Positions 4,777-12,014 of a stretch of 12,014 nt of DNA are shown piece by piece. The notes beneath the pieces are model-generated. The model was not told where the DNA came from and searched no databases. It saw only the letters and a list, made by a program, of their open reading frames with translations. Positions within the stretch are counted from its first letter, which is position 1. The number at the start of each line of letters is the position of its first letter. The stretch comes from CAUZJO01 sp963580245 (GTDB lineage Bacteria > Sumerlaeota > Sumerlaeia > MVZB01): positions 1 through 12,014 of the forward strand of contig CAUZJO010000140.1 in NCBI GenBank assembly GCA_963580245.1, written 5' to 3'. The position numbers and the translations under genes were made by a program.

Positions 4777-7464
4777 TTGGACAACTTTCTGACCAAGATG
4801 GACCTCAACCTGAGAGAAGACGCCGATCCGGCCGAGTCGCGGGAATGGCTGGATTCGCTCGATGAAGTGCTCGAGCGGCGTGGGCCCGATCGCGTGCGCC
4901 AACTGATGGCCAAACTGCGCGACCATGCCCACGAGCGCGGCGTGTCGCTCCCCTTCACGGCCAACACGCCCTATGTCAACACGATTCCGGTCGAGAAACA
5001 GGCCCCCTACCCGGGCAGCCGCGAGGTCGAGCGGCGCATCAAGAGCATCATCCGCTGGAACGCGATGGCGATGGTCGTGCGCGCCAACATCGCCGCCGAG
5101 GGGATCGGCGGCCACATCTCGACCTACGCCTCGTCCGCCACGCTGTTCGAGGTCGGATTCAACCACTTCTTCCGCGGCCCGCGCGAGGACTTCAGCGGCG
5201 ACCAGGTCTACTTCCAGGGTCACGCCTCGCCGGGGGTCTACGCGCGGGCGTTCCTCGAGGGGATCCTGACCGAGCAGAACCTGATCAATTTCCGCCGCGA
5301 ACTCCAGCCCGGCGGGGGACTGTCCTCGTATCCGCACCCGTGGTTGATGCCGGGCTTCTGGCAGTTCCCGACCGTTTCGATGGGACTGGCGCCGATCATG
5401 GCCATCTATCAGGCGCGCTTTAACCGTTACCTGGAAGACCGCGGTCTCAAGCAGACCTCCGACTCGAAGGTCTGGTGCCTGATGGGTGACGGGGAATCCG
5501 ACGAGCCGGAGTCGCTGGGTGCCATCACGCTGCCCGCTCGCGAAAAACTCGACAACCTGATCTTCGTGATCAACTGCAACCAGCAGCGCCTCGACGGCCC
5601 CGTGCGCGGCAACGGCCAGATCATCCAGGAGTTGGAAGCGGCCTTCCGCGGGGCCGGATGGAACGTCATCAAGGTGGTCTGGGCCTCGGAATGGGACGAC
5701 ATGTTCGAGCGCGACGACAGCGGCATGCTGGTGCGGCGCATGAACGAGATGCTGGACGGCGAGGCGCAGAAATACATCGTCGAGGACGGCGCCTACATCC
5801 GCGAGCATTTCTTCGGCCGCTACGACGAGACGCTCAAGCTCGTCGAGCGCAACACCGACGAGGAACTGCGCAAATTGGGCCGTGGCGGCCATGACGCGGC
5901 CAAGGTCTACGCGGCCTACAAGGCGGCCGTCGAGCACAAAGGTTCGCCGACGGTCGTCCTGGCATTCACCGTCAAGGGCTACGGCCTGGGCGAGGCCGGC
6001 GAGGGCCGCAACATCTCCCACCAGCAAAAGAAGCTCAACGTGGAAGAGCTGCGCGAATTCCGCACGCGGTTCGGCATCCCGGTATCGGATGAAGACGTGG
6101 CCCAGGCACCGTTTTACCGGCCGCCGGAGAACTCGCGCGAGATGCGCTACGTTCACGAGCGACGCCAGGCCCTGGGGGGGTTTCTGCCCAATCGCAACGC
6201 GCGCGCCGAGCCGCTTCCCCTCCTCGAGGACTCGGTCTTCGAGGAATTCCACAAAGGCGACGAGCGGCCCGTTTCGACCACCATGGCCTATGTCGGCATG
6301 CTCCGCAAACTGATGCGCCACCGCGAGATCGGCAAGTACATCGTCCCGATCGTCCCCGACGAGGCGCGCACGTTCGGGATGGAATCCCTGTTCCGTCAGT
6401 TCGGCATCTATTCGCACGTGGGGCAGCTCTATGAGCCGGTCGACGCCAAGAGCCTGCTCTACTACAAAGAGGCCACCGACGGCCAGATTCTGGAGGAGGG
6501 AATCACCGAGGCCGGCGCGATCTCATCGTTCATCGCCGCCGGCGGCGCCTATGCCACCCACGGCATCAACACGATCCCCTTCTTTACCTATTACTCGATG
6601 TTCGGGTTCCAGCGCATCGGCGACCTCATCTGGGCGGCGGCCGATAGCCGTTGCCGCGGTTTCCTGGTCGGCGGGACATCGGGCCGCACCACGCTCGCCG
6701 GCGAGGGCCTCCAACATGCCGACGGGCACAGTCACCTGCTGGCCTATCCGCCGCCGAACCTCAAGGCCTACGACCCGGCCTATGCCTACGAGCTGGCCGT
6801 CCTCATCCAGGACGGCATCCGCCGGATGACGCACGAGCAAGAGGACATCTTTTACTACCTTACCGTTTACAACGAGAACTACACGCAGCCGCCCAAACCC
6901 GACGGGGTGGACGAAGGCATTTTGCGCGGCATTTACCTCTTGCGCGAGGCACCGGAGTTGGAACAGGGCGCCCTGGCGGTCAACCTGCTGGGCAGCGGCT
7001 CGCTTGTCAATGAAGCGGTCAAGGCCCAGGCGATGCTTGCCGAACGCGGCGTGGCGGCTTCGGTGTGGAGCGTGACCAGTTATAAGGAACTCTACCTGGA
7101 CGCCCAAAGCGCCGAACGTTGGAACATGCTGCACCCGACCGCTGAGTATCGCGTGCCATACATCACCGAAAGGCTTGCGACCCGGCCCGGCGTCACGCTG
7201 GCCGTCTCCGATTACCTTAAGGTCCTGCCCGAGTCGATCGGTCGCTGGATACCGGGGCGGTCCGTTACACTCGGCACCGACGGATTCGGCCGTAGCGAGA
7301 CGCGCGAGACGCTGCGTGACTTCTTTGAAGTCGACGCCCGCTACGTAACCGTCGGCGCCCTGTGGGGTTTGGCCCTTGACGGCCGGCTCCCCATGGATAA
7401 AGTCCACGCGGCGGTCAAGGAACTCGAGATCGATCCCGAGAAACTCAATCCGATGATCGCTTAG
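4777..7464 (+). CDS. aceE: Pyruvate dehydrogenase E1 component, homodimeric AceE type
   Basis: This thiamin-diphosphate enzyme decarboxylates pyruvate and passes the acetyl group to the lipoyl domain of E2, in the cytosolic pyruvate dehydrogenase complex. It is 895 aa against 887 in E. coli AceE, collinear from residue 17 to the end. The ThDP/Mg motif begins with GDGESDEPES (237-246) and ends at NCN (266-268). The active-site loop histidine is His415 in NISHQ (E. coli His407). DGHSHLL near 651 matches the E. coli His640 region. GQILEEGITE (569-578) holds the cofactor-contacting Glu. The C-terminal transketolase domain with LGTDGFGRS is complete. The TTG at 4777 has GAAGG nine bases upstream; ATG 4798 would give 888 aa, closer to the E. 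coli length, but lacks a ribosome binding site. First gene of an E1-E2-E3 operon. Confidence 0.96.
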   Translation: MDNFLTKMDLNLREDADPAESREWLDSLDEVLERRGPDRVRQLMAKLRDHAHERGVSLPFTANTPYVNTIPVEKQAPYPGSREVERRIKSIIRWNAMAMVVRANIAAEGIGGHISTYASSATLFEVGFNHFFRGPREDFSGDQVYFQGHASPGVYARAFLEGILTEQNLINFRRELQPGGGLSSYPHPWLMPGFWQFPTVSMGLAPIMAIYQARFNRYLEDRGLKQTSDSKVWCLMGDGESDEPESLGAITLPAREKLDNLIFVINCNQQRLDGPVRGNGQIIQELEAAFRGAGWNVIKVVWASEWDDMFERDDSGMLVRRMNEMLDGEAQKYIVEDGAYIREHFFGRYDETLKLVERNTDEELRKLGRGGHDAAKVYAAYKAAVEHKGSPTVVLAFTVKGYGLGEAGEGRNISHQQKKLNVEELREFRTRFGIPVSDEDVAQAPFYRPPENSREMRYVHERRQALGGFLPNRNARAEPLPLLEDSVFEEFHKGDERPVSTTMAYVGMLRKLMRHREIGKYIVPIVPDEARTFGMESLFRQFGIYSHVGQLYEPVDAKSLLYYKEATDGQILEEGITEAGAISSFIAAGGAYATHGINTIPFFTYYSMFGFQRIGDLIWAAADSRCRGFLVGGTSGRTTLAGEGLQHADGHSHLLAYPPPNLKAYDPAYAYELAVLIQDGIRRMTHEQEDIFYYLTVYNENYTQPPKPDGVDEGILRGIYLLREAPELEQGALAVNLLGSGSLVNEAVKAQAMLAERGVAASVWSVTSYKELYLDAQSAERWNMLHPTAEYRVPYITERLATRPGVTLAVSDYLKVLPESIGRWIPGRSVTLGTDGFGRSETRETLRDFFEVDARYVTVGALWGLALDGRLPMDKVHAAVKELEIDPEKLNPMIA

Positions 7465-7492
7465 GGGTTCGGACCGACTTTTCAACCCTAAC

Positions 7493-7498
7493 GGAGAG
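7493..7498 (+). promoter_or_regulatory. Ribosome binding site of aceF
   Basis: GGAGAG lies seven bases before ATG 7506, within the 41-base gap after aceE, supporting translation of the second operon gene from its own site. Confidence 0.6.
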
Positions 7499-7505
7499 AC
7501 CCAAG

Positions 7506-8825
7506 ATGCTGCTCGAATTCAAATTGCCGCAAGTTGGCGAGAACATCGAGAAGGCGACCGTCATTCGCGTCCTGGTTGCCGAGGGGGAACGCGTGGAGGA
7601 GGAGCAATCGGTCATCGAGATCGAAACCGACAAGGCCACGATCGAGGTGCCCTCAACCTTCAACGGCACGGTCCTGAAGCTGAACGTCAAGGAAGGCGAT
7701 GAAATCGACGTGGGTGGACTGATCATGACCGTCGACGACGGTTCCGGGCCCGCGCAACCCGCCGGCGATCAGACTTCGGGAGCGAAGACCGGGCCCGCGC
7801 AAAGGGCCGCCACGGTGGTGTCCATCCCTTCAAGCGCAAGCGCGGGACTGCGGCCAAGCTCCGCCGAAGCCATCAGCGCCACGCCAGCCTCGCCCTCGGC
7901 CCGGCGATTGGCCCGCGAGATCGGTGTCGAGATCTCCGAAGTGACCGGGACCGGTCCGGGGGGTCGCGTGACGCACGCGGACATCAAGGCCTACGCGCGA
8001 GATCGGGCCACGCCCCGAACCGCCCCGCCCGCGGCCCCCGTTGAAAAAGTCACGCCAAACTCGGCCGTCTCCCCGCCGCGGGCCACCCCCTCCCCTGGTC
8101 TGCCTGACTTCTCGGTCTGGGGAGAAACCGAGAGCGTCCCGCTGAGCCGCATTCGCCAGATCATCGCCCAGCGGATGAGCCACGCCTGGGCCACGGTCCC
8201 CCACGTTCATCAATTTGGCGAGGCCGATATCACGCTCTGGGAGCAGATGCGCCGCCGCTACAACGCGTCGGTCGAGGACCCGGCCAAGAAGCTCACCATC
8301 ACGGTGGTCCTAATCAAGGCACTCGCCCGGCTCCTTCGAGACCATCCCAAGTTCAACGCCAGCCTCGACCAAGCGAACAACACTATCATCTACAAGCGCT
8401 ACATCAACATCGGCGTCGCGGCCGCCACCGAGCGCGGGCTGCTCGTTCCGGTCGTGCACGACGCCGACGGCAAGGCACTGGCCCAGGTCGGCGCCGAACT
8501 CGGAGAACTCGCCCGCAAGGCGCGCGACGGCAAGCTCGCGCCCGATGAGATGTCGGGCGGCACGTTCACGATCACCAACCTGGGCGGGATCGGCGGGACG
8601 ATTTTCAACCCGATCATCAACCACCCCGAGGTGGCGATCCTGGCCGTGGGCCGCGCCTCGCGCTGGACGGTCGTCGGCGAGGATGGCCGGTCGGCCACGC
8701 CGCTGTTGCTGCCGCTGTGCCTAGGCTACGACCACCGGGTCATCGACGGGGCCGAAGGCGCGAGTTTCCTGCGTGACCTCTGTCAGCTCCTGACCAATCC
8801 GCTCGACACGCTGTTGGAGGCTTGA
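7506..8825 (+). CDS. aceF: Dihydrolipoamide acetyltransferase, E2 of pyruvate dehydrogenase
   Basis: The core of the complex: it carries the acetyl group on a swinging lipoyl arm and transfers it to CoA. The 439 residues contain one lipoyl domain (about 1-78) with ETDKATIEVP and lipoylated Lys43. An Ala/Pro/Ser-rich linker follows, then the E1/E3-binding domain (about 126-167, ASPSARRLAREIGVEISEVTG). A second Pro-rich linker leads to the catalytic domain (about 205-439) with TNLGGIGGT and active-site DHRVIDG, His410 and Asp414. A single lipoyl domain, rather than the three of E. coli AceF, is common outside enterobacteria. It starts 41 bases after aceE. The pairing with a homodimeric E1 supports pyruvate, rather than a branched-chain or 2-oxoglutarate substrate, for this E2. 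Confidence 0.95.
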   Translation: MLLEFKLPQVGENIEKATVIRVLVAEGERVEEEQSVIEIETDKATIEVPSTFNGTVLKLNVKEGDEIDVGGLIMTVDDGSGPAQPAGDQTSGAKTGPAQRAATVVSIPSSASAGLRPSSAEAISATPASPSARRLAREIGVEISEVTGTGPGGRVTHADIKAYARDRATPRTAPPAAPVEKVTPNSAVSPPRATPSPGLPDFSVWGETESVPLSRIRQIIAQRMSHAWATVPHVHQFGEADITLWEQMRRRYNASVEDPAKKLTITVVLIKALARLLRDHPKFNASLDQANNTIIYKRYINIGVAAATERGLLVPVVHDADGKALAQVGAELGELARKARDGKLAPDEMSGGTFTITNLGGIGGTIFNPIINHPEVAILAVGRASRWTVVGEDGRSATPLLLPLCLGYDHRVIDGAEGASFLRDLCQLLTNPLDTLLEA

Positions 8826-8893
8826 GCCCCTGCCTTCACGGGCGCCGGGCCGATCCAAAGCGCAGCATGACCGCAGCCCGAGAGACATAGAGC

Positions 8894-10312
8894 ATGAACG
8901 ACTCGAAGACTCAAGAGACCCAGGTTGTCGTCATCGGAGCGGGGCCGGGCGGTTACGCCGCCGCGTTCCACGCCGCCCACCTAGGTCTTGACGTCACGCT
9001 GGTCAACGACGAGCCTGATCCCGGCGGGGTGTGCCTGCTGCGCGGCTGCATCCCGTCCAAGGCGCTGCTGCACGTGGCCAAGCTGATCGGCGAAGCCGCC
9101 GAGGTCGAGGCCATCGGTTTGACGTTCGGCAAACCTCAAATCGACTTGGAGCGGTTGAGAAACTGGAAGGACGGCATCCTGAAGAAGTTGGCTGGCGGCG
9201 TGAAACAACTCGCTCAATTGCGCAAGGTCAAATACCTGCACGCGCGCGCGTCGTTTCTGGATTCCCGGACGCTGAAACTGGAAGGCGACGCGCCGGAGCG
9301 GCTGGCGTTCGAGTACGCCGTCCTCGCCACCGGATCGCGCCCGGTCATGCCGGAGATGTTCCAAACCGCCGATCCGCGCGTCATGGATTCGACGGCCGCG
9401 CTCGACCTACCCGACGTCCCCGCGCGGTTGCTGGTGATCGGCGGCGGCTATATCGGGTTGGAAATGGGGACGGTCTACCAGGCCCTGGGCTCCGAGGTTT
9501 CGGTCGTGGAGATGACCGATGGCCTACTGCCGGACTGCGACCGCGACCTGGGCCGCCCGCTCGAGCGGCGATTGAAGAAGACGTTCAAGGCGATCGATCT
9601 AAAGACAAAAGTGGCCGTGCTCGAATCCACCGATGAGGGGATCGTTGCGACCTTCGAGAGCGAGGGCGGCGATTCGCGGGGGACGTTTGACCGCGTCCTG
9701 GTCTCGATCGGACGCCGGCCCAACAGCGAAGGCCTCGGCCTCGAGAACACCCAGGTGAAGACCGTCGAGCGGGGCTTCGTGGCCGTCAACAGTCAGATGC
9801 GGACCGACGACGAGCGCATCTTTGCGATCGGCGACCTCGCGGGCGAACCGATGCTGGCCCACAAGGCATCGCGCGAGGCCAAGGTCGCCGCCGAGGTCAT
9901 CGCCGGCCAGAGGTCCGCTTTCGATAACGTCGCGATCCCCGCCGTCGTCTTCACCGATCCCGAAGTCGCCTGGTGCGGCTTGACCGAAGCCGATGCCGAG
10001 AAAGAAGGGATCGAAATCAAGGTGGCGCGGTTTCCCTGGACGGCATCGGGCCGGGCGGCCACGCTCGGCCGCCAGGAGGGGCTGACCAAACTGATCATCG
10101 ATCCCGAGAGTGAGCGCGTCCTGGGCGTGGGGATCGTCGGCGTCAACGCCGGCGACCTGATCAGCGAAGGCGTGCTGGCCGTCGAGATGGGCACCCTGGC
10201 CCGCGACCTGGCCGACACGATCCACCCCCACCCCACCTTATCCGAAACACTCATGGAAGCCGCCGAGCTCTACTTCGGCCACGCCACCCACATGCTGGAT
10301 ACCCGAAAGTAA
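8894..10312 (+). CDS. lpdA: Dihydrolipoyl dehydrogenase, E3 of pyruvate dehydrogenase
   Basis: This FAD enzyme reoxidises the dihydrolipoyl arm of E2 and reduces NAD+. It is 472 aa, the normal length. Visible are the FAD-binding GAGPGGY (15-21), the redox disulfide Cys47-Cys52 in GGVCLLRGCIPSK, the NAD-binding VIGGGYIGLEMG (about 181-192), the FAD-contacting FAIGDLAG (310-317, Asp314) and the C-terminal HPHPTLSE (444-451) with catalytic His446 and Glu451. GGVCLLRGC replaces the commoner GGTCLNVGC, a variant that leaves the C-x4-C spacing unchanged. It lies 68 bases after aceF on the same strand, so it is the last gene of the operon and probably dedicated to this complex. It could also serve other lipoyl enzymes. 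The ribosome binding site (agaga near 8881) is weak. Confidence 0.95.
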   Translation: MNDSKTQETQVVVIGAGPGGYAAAFHAAHLGLDVTLVNDEPDPGGVCLLRGCIPSKALLHVAKLIGEAAEVEAIGLTFGKPQIDLERLRNWKDGILKKLAGGVKQLAQLRKVKYLHARASFLDSRTLKLEGDAPERLAFEYAVLATGSRPVMPEMFQTADPRVMDSTAALDLPDVPARLLVIGGGYIGLEMGTVYQALGSEVSVVEMTDGLLPDCDRDLGRPLERRLKKTFKAIDLKTKVAVLESTDEGIVATFESEGGDSRGTFDRVLVSIGRRPNSEGLGLENTQVKTVERGFVAVNSQMRTDDERIFAIGDLAGEPMLAHKASREAKVAAEVIAGQRSAFDNVAIPAVVFTDPEVAWCGLTEADAEKEGIEIKVARFPWTASGRAATLGRQEGLTKLIIDPESERVLGVGIVGVNAGDLISEGVLAVEMGTLARDLADTIHPHPTLSETLMEAAELYFGHATHMLDTRK

Positions 10313-10444
10313 TCCCCCCGCGTTGAGTGTCCGATGCCGCCCTTCCAACCTCTGGTCCCCCATGGGATGATGGGACGTGGATAGGCACTCAAGCAAGCCG
10401 GAGGGACGCAGCTCGCTAAGCTGATCGCGGATTATGCTACCGAG

Positions 10445-10473
10445 AAACGACCAGAGGCGCCGTTTGTCTTTTT
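10445..10473 (+). terminator. Possible intrinsic terminator of the aceE-aceF-lpdA operon
   Basis: aaacg (10445-10449) can pair with cgttt (10461-10465), with a short inner cc-aga-gg pairing, followed by gtcttttt (T-run 10469-10473). The stem is weak and imperfect. It lies 133 bases after lpdA and just before the convergent antitoxin gene, where a terminator would be expected. Confidence 0.3.
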
Positions 10474-10490
10474 CATCGTCCTGTCTTTCC

Positions 10491-11612
10491 CTACTGTCCA
10501 ATCGTGAAGCCCCATCCGTCAGTGAGCGCCTCTTGTGTGACAACACTGCGAACGTCTGTAAGCATTTGACGGTGCGCGGCCCAATCGACCTCGCCTCGGA
10601 AGTGTAGGTGGCCCGCGACAATTCCCGGGTGAATGTTGTTTCGGTTTGCAAAACGCTCAATTCTGGATTTGGAGTAAAGGGGCGAGACGCGTTGAATAAA
10701 TGAATCGAGCTTCTCCCTTGGAATCAGCCAGTTCGCGGCCTCGTCATTCGCGCGCCTCTCGATCGCGTCTATCCTTTCGCTAGATTCATTGGAATACATG
10801 TCTATATCGATCGTGTATTGATCTCTATGAAGGACATGCGAGAGCTCATGCATGAGAGTATGCCAGAAATAGTCGATTCGTCCGTATCTCAAAGACATCG
10901 CGATTATAGGCGAACGGTGCTCCAGCCAAATTGCCGCGCCGTCGATTTTACTCTTGGGCAGATGCTGAATGATGACGAACCTGATCCCCATTTTCGCGAG
11001 CACCCTTGGAACAAGTCGTGCCGTATCGGCATGGGTCGCCAGCTCTCTAAGCTCGATGATGCCCGCCCTTAACCGCTTCTCGGAATACTTTTCAACGGGT
11101 ATCGCAGAGGCCATGTGGAGCGCACGATAGCACCACGCCAATTGAGCCGCAGCCGTATCTTGGCCTTTTAATTCAGAGGTCCTTGCTGCCAGGGGAAGGG
11201 GTATCGGACCATCAAGATCGTCGCATTTGAAGAATTCCTTGAGTACGGACTCAAGTTCAGCAATCGATTTCGTCTTGGTAATCCATCCGCGCTTCTCCAT
11301 TGTCTTTACGGGCGCGATGGAGAAAAGCCTTGCGCGATCCTTGATTTCATCGACATTGACGGGAGACAGTGCGCGCCGATAGTAGGCCTCGCGCCGCTCC
11401 CAAAATTCCGCGCTCGTCCCGAAGGCCCCGGCCAACTGCTGGGCCGTTTCAGGGGTAATGGCTGCTTTTCCACAGACTACCTGATTGATTGCACGAGGAC
11501 TCTTTCCCATGATCTTCGCAAGATCGTCTTGCGTCCAACCGCGTTCGGCGAGTTCTTCGCGGATGGTGTCCCCGGGCGGGTAAACCTCTGAGGGTGGATT
11601 GGTGATCTTCAT
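10491..11612 (-). CDS. HigA-type antitoxin fused to an ImmA/IrrE-like zinc metallopeptidase domain
   Basis: 373 aa with two parts. Residues 10-80 are a HigA/VapI-type XRE helix-turn-helix: PPGDTIREELAERGWTQDDL, then SPRAINQVVCGKAAITPETA and GTSAEFWERREAYY, which binds the operon's operator in HigBA systems. Residues 200-300 form an ImmA/IrrE (COG2856-like) domain with the zinc motif HELSH (255-259) and a third ligand Glu285 in ERRANDEAANWLIP, so the peptidase looks catalytically competent. Fusions of this layout are a known class of addiction-module antitoxins or phage-type regulators. The gene starts 14 bases after the stop of a HigB-type toxin remnant, the standard toxin-first order, and autorepression is expected. 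The toxin is broken by an IS3 element, so this is now an orphan antitoxin or a free regulator. GC content is lower than the dehydrogenase operon, consistent with transfer. Confidence 0.88.
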   Translation of the reverse strand: MKITNPPSEVYPPGDTIREELAERGWTQDDLAKIMGKSPRAINQVVCGKAAITPETAQQLAGAFGTSAEFWERREAYYRRALSPVNVDEIKDRARLFSIAPVKTMEKRGWITKTKSIAELESVLKEFFKCDDLDGPIPLPLAARTSELKGQDTAAAQLAWCYRALHMASAIPVEKYSEKRLRAGIIELRELATHADTARLVPRVLAKMGIRFVIIQHLPKSKIDGAAIWLEHRSPIIAMSLRYGRIDYFWHTLMHELSHVLHRDQYTIDIDMYSNESSERIDAIERRANDEAANWLIPREKLDSFIQRVSPLYSKSRIERFANRNNIHPGIVAGHLHFRGEVDWAAHRQMLTDVRSVVTQEALTDGWGFTIGQ

Positions 11613-11626
11613 TTTCGGTAGTAGCC

Positions 11627-11740
11627 TCAGTGGTAGTCTTCAATGGCAATCACGTGAATTATGTTTCCGGGATTGCCCTTTTCGATTTTGATAATGAGCC
11701 TCCATTGATCGTTCAGTCTTATCGACTTCTGATGGTCTCG
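11627..11740 (-). pseudogene. higB: HigB-type toxin, C-terminal remnant truncated by an IS3 element
   Basis: The frame ending at TGA 11627-11629 reads RDHQKSIRLNDQWRLI, then IKIEKGNPGNIIHVIAIEDYH. SIRLNDQWR and the final V-x-I-x-DYH are the hallmark C-terminus of HigB/RelE-fold mRNA interferases, which cut ribosome-bound mRNA. Only 37 codons of the usual roughly 90 remain. Upstream of 11740 the frame enters the IS end and meets a TAA at 11759-11761, so the N-terminal half is missing here; it may survive beyond the element. There is no start codon. The toxin is almost certainly not made. It stands 14 bases before the HigA-type gene, which confirms a higBA operon. Confidence 0.8.
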
Positions 11741-11741
11741 G

Positions 11742-12014
11742 TGCGCCTCCCCCCAATCTTAGACCACGAATCGGCAAATTTAAGGTGGAATCTGTGGTTG
11801 CCTGTTGCGTGTTTTGAGCGGTCAACAAGCCGCCCCTGCTGATGCCGTTGCGTGGCGCGGCCCGTCCCCGAAGCGAAGCGACGGCATCTCGCTCGATCAT
11901 GTCCGACCCCCTCCACCGACAAATACCTCTGCCGGGGTCTTCTTGTCCAGAGCCGAATGTCTCCTTTCTCCGTTATAGTAGGCAAAGTAGTCTCCAAGTC
12001 CTTGGTGTAGCGCC
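11742..12014 (-). mobile_element. End of an IS3-family insertion sequence (cut by window edge)
   Basis: This comprises the transposase tail plus a noncoding end of about 155 bases. Reading the minus strand, the stop is followed by a GC-rich stretch, then ccaccttaaatttgcc and a G-run ending in ggaggcgca. The CA at 11743-11742 fits the terminal CA dinucleotide of IS3-family ends. HigB-coding sequence resumes immediately after. The other end lies outside the window, so the inverted repeat and target duplication cannot be checked. Confidence 0.6.
11897..12014 (-). CDS. IS3-family transposase (OrfB), C-terminal end, partial
   Basis: The minus-strand frame entering from the window edge encodes 38 residues: ALHQGLGDYFAYYNGERRHS, then ALDKKTPAEVFVGGGGRT, then TGA (11897-11899). 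FxYYNxERxHSALxxKTPAE is the characteristic end of the IS3-family integrase-type (rve) transposase, downstream of the last catalytic Glu. Whether the element is complete and active cannot be seen. It runs toward higBA in the same orientation, so readthrough from the element could drive the antitoxin gene. Confidence 0.85.
   Translation of the reverse strand, partial: ALHQGLGDYFAYYNGERRHSALDKKTPAEVFVGGGGRT

Noticed and set aside
4669..6417. 582-codon minus-strand open frame opposite aceE
   Set aside because: It is a GC-driven antisense shadow of a clear AceE gene. The protein is repetitive and has no recognisable domain.
11640..11900. 86-codon minus-strand frame upstream of the antitoxin as the toxin gene
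   Set aside because: Its sequence is not HigB-like. The neighbouring frame contains SIRLNDQWR and the DYH ending, so this frame is a shadow running from the IS end into the toxin remnant.

Overview
The window looks like a piece of a GC-rich bacterial chromosome. The most likely source is a planctomycete or a related lineage. This rests on general style: the pseudopilin whose C-terminus ends in a YDPTNGTVS-type motif, the dihaem cytochrome, the sequence style of the dihydrolipoyl dehydrogenase, and the IS types. It is an inference, not a phylogenetic result.

Left edge (1-620): the C-terminal tail of an IS5-family transposase runs off the window start and abuts the 3' remnant of a gene for a probable secreted repeat protein, which the element appears to have interrupted. 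Next (624-1535, minus strand) is a membrane-anchored dihaem c-type cytochrome built from two tandem copies of one haem domain. A gene-free divergent region of about 590 bases follows, with two hairpins and a short degenerate repeat. Then comes an intact M17 leucyl aminopeptidase (2122-3591) with every catalytic residue at the expected spacing.

A region of visibly lower GC (about 3600-4680) holds a decayed locus: a type II/IV pseudopilin with an in-frame TGA that cuts off its conserved C-terminus, followed by the frameshifted start of a secreted protein. Both keep strong ribosome binding sites.

The centre (4777-10312) is a complete pyruvate dehydrogenase operon in the order E1 (homodimeric AceE type), E2 (one lipoyl domain), E3. 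The gaps are 41 and 68 bases. Together the three products convert pyruvate to acetyl-CoA and NADH. A weak terminator candidate lies downstream.

Right edge (10491-12014, minus strand): a HigA-type antitoxin fused to an ImmA/IrrE-like zinc peptidase domain. Just upstream of it are the last 37 codons of a HigB-type toxin, in a frame not obvious from ATG-based ORFs. The toxin is cut by the end of an IS3-family element whose transposase tail runs off the window. This is a toxin-antitoxin operon with the toxin apparently broken by an insertion sequence. I found no CRISPR array, rRNA or tRNA. The most noteworthy observations are the IS-broken higBA locus, the decayed pseudopilin locus and the duplicated cytochrome. 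I do not see clear evidence for a wholly new system.
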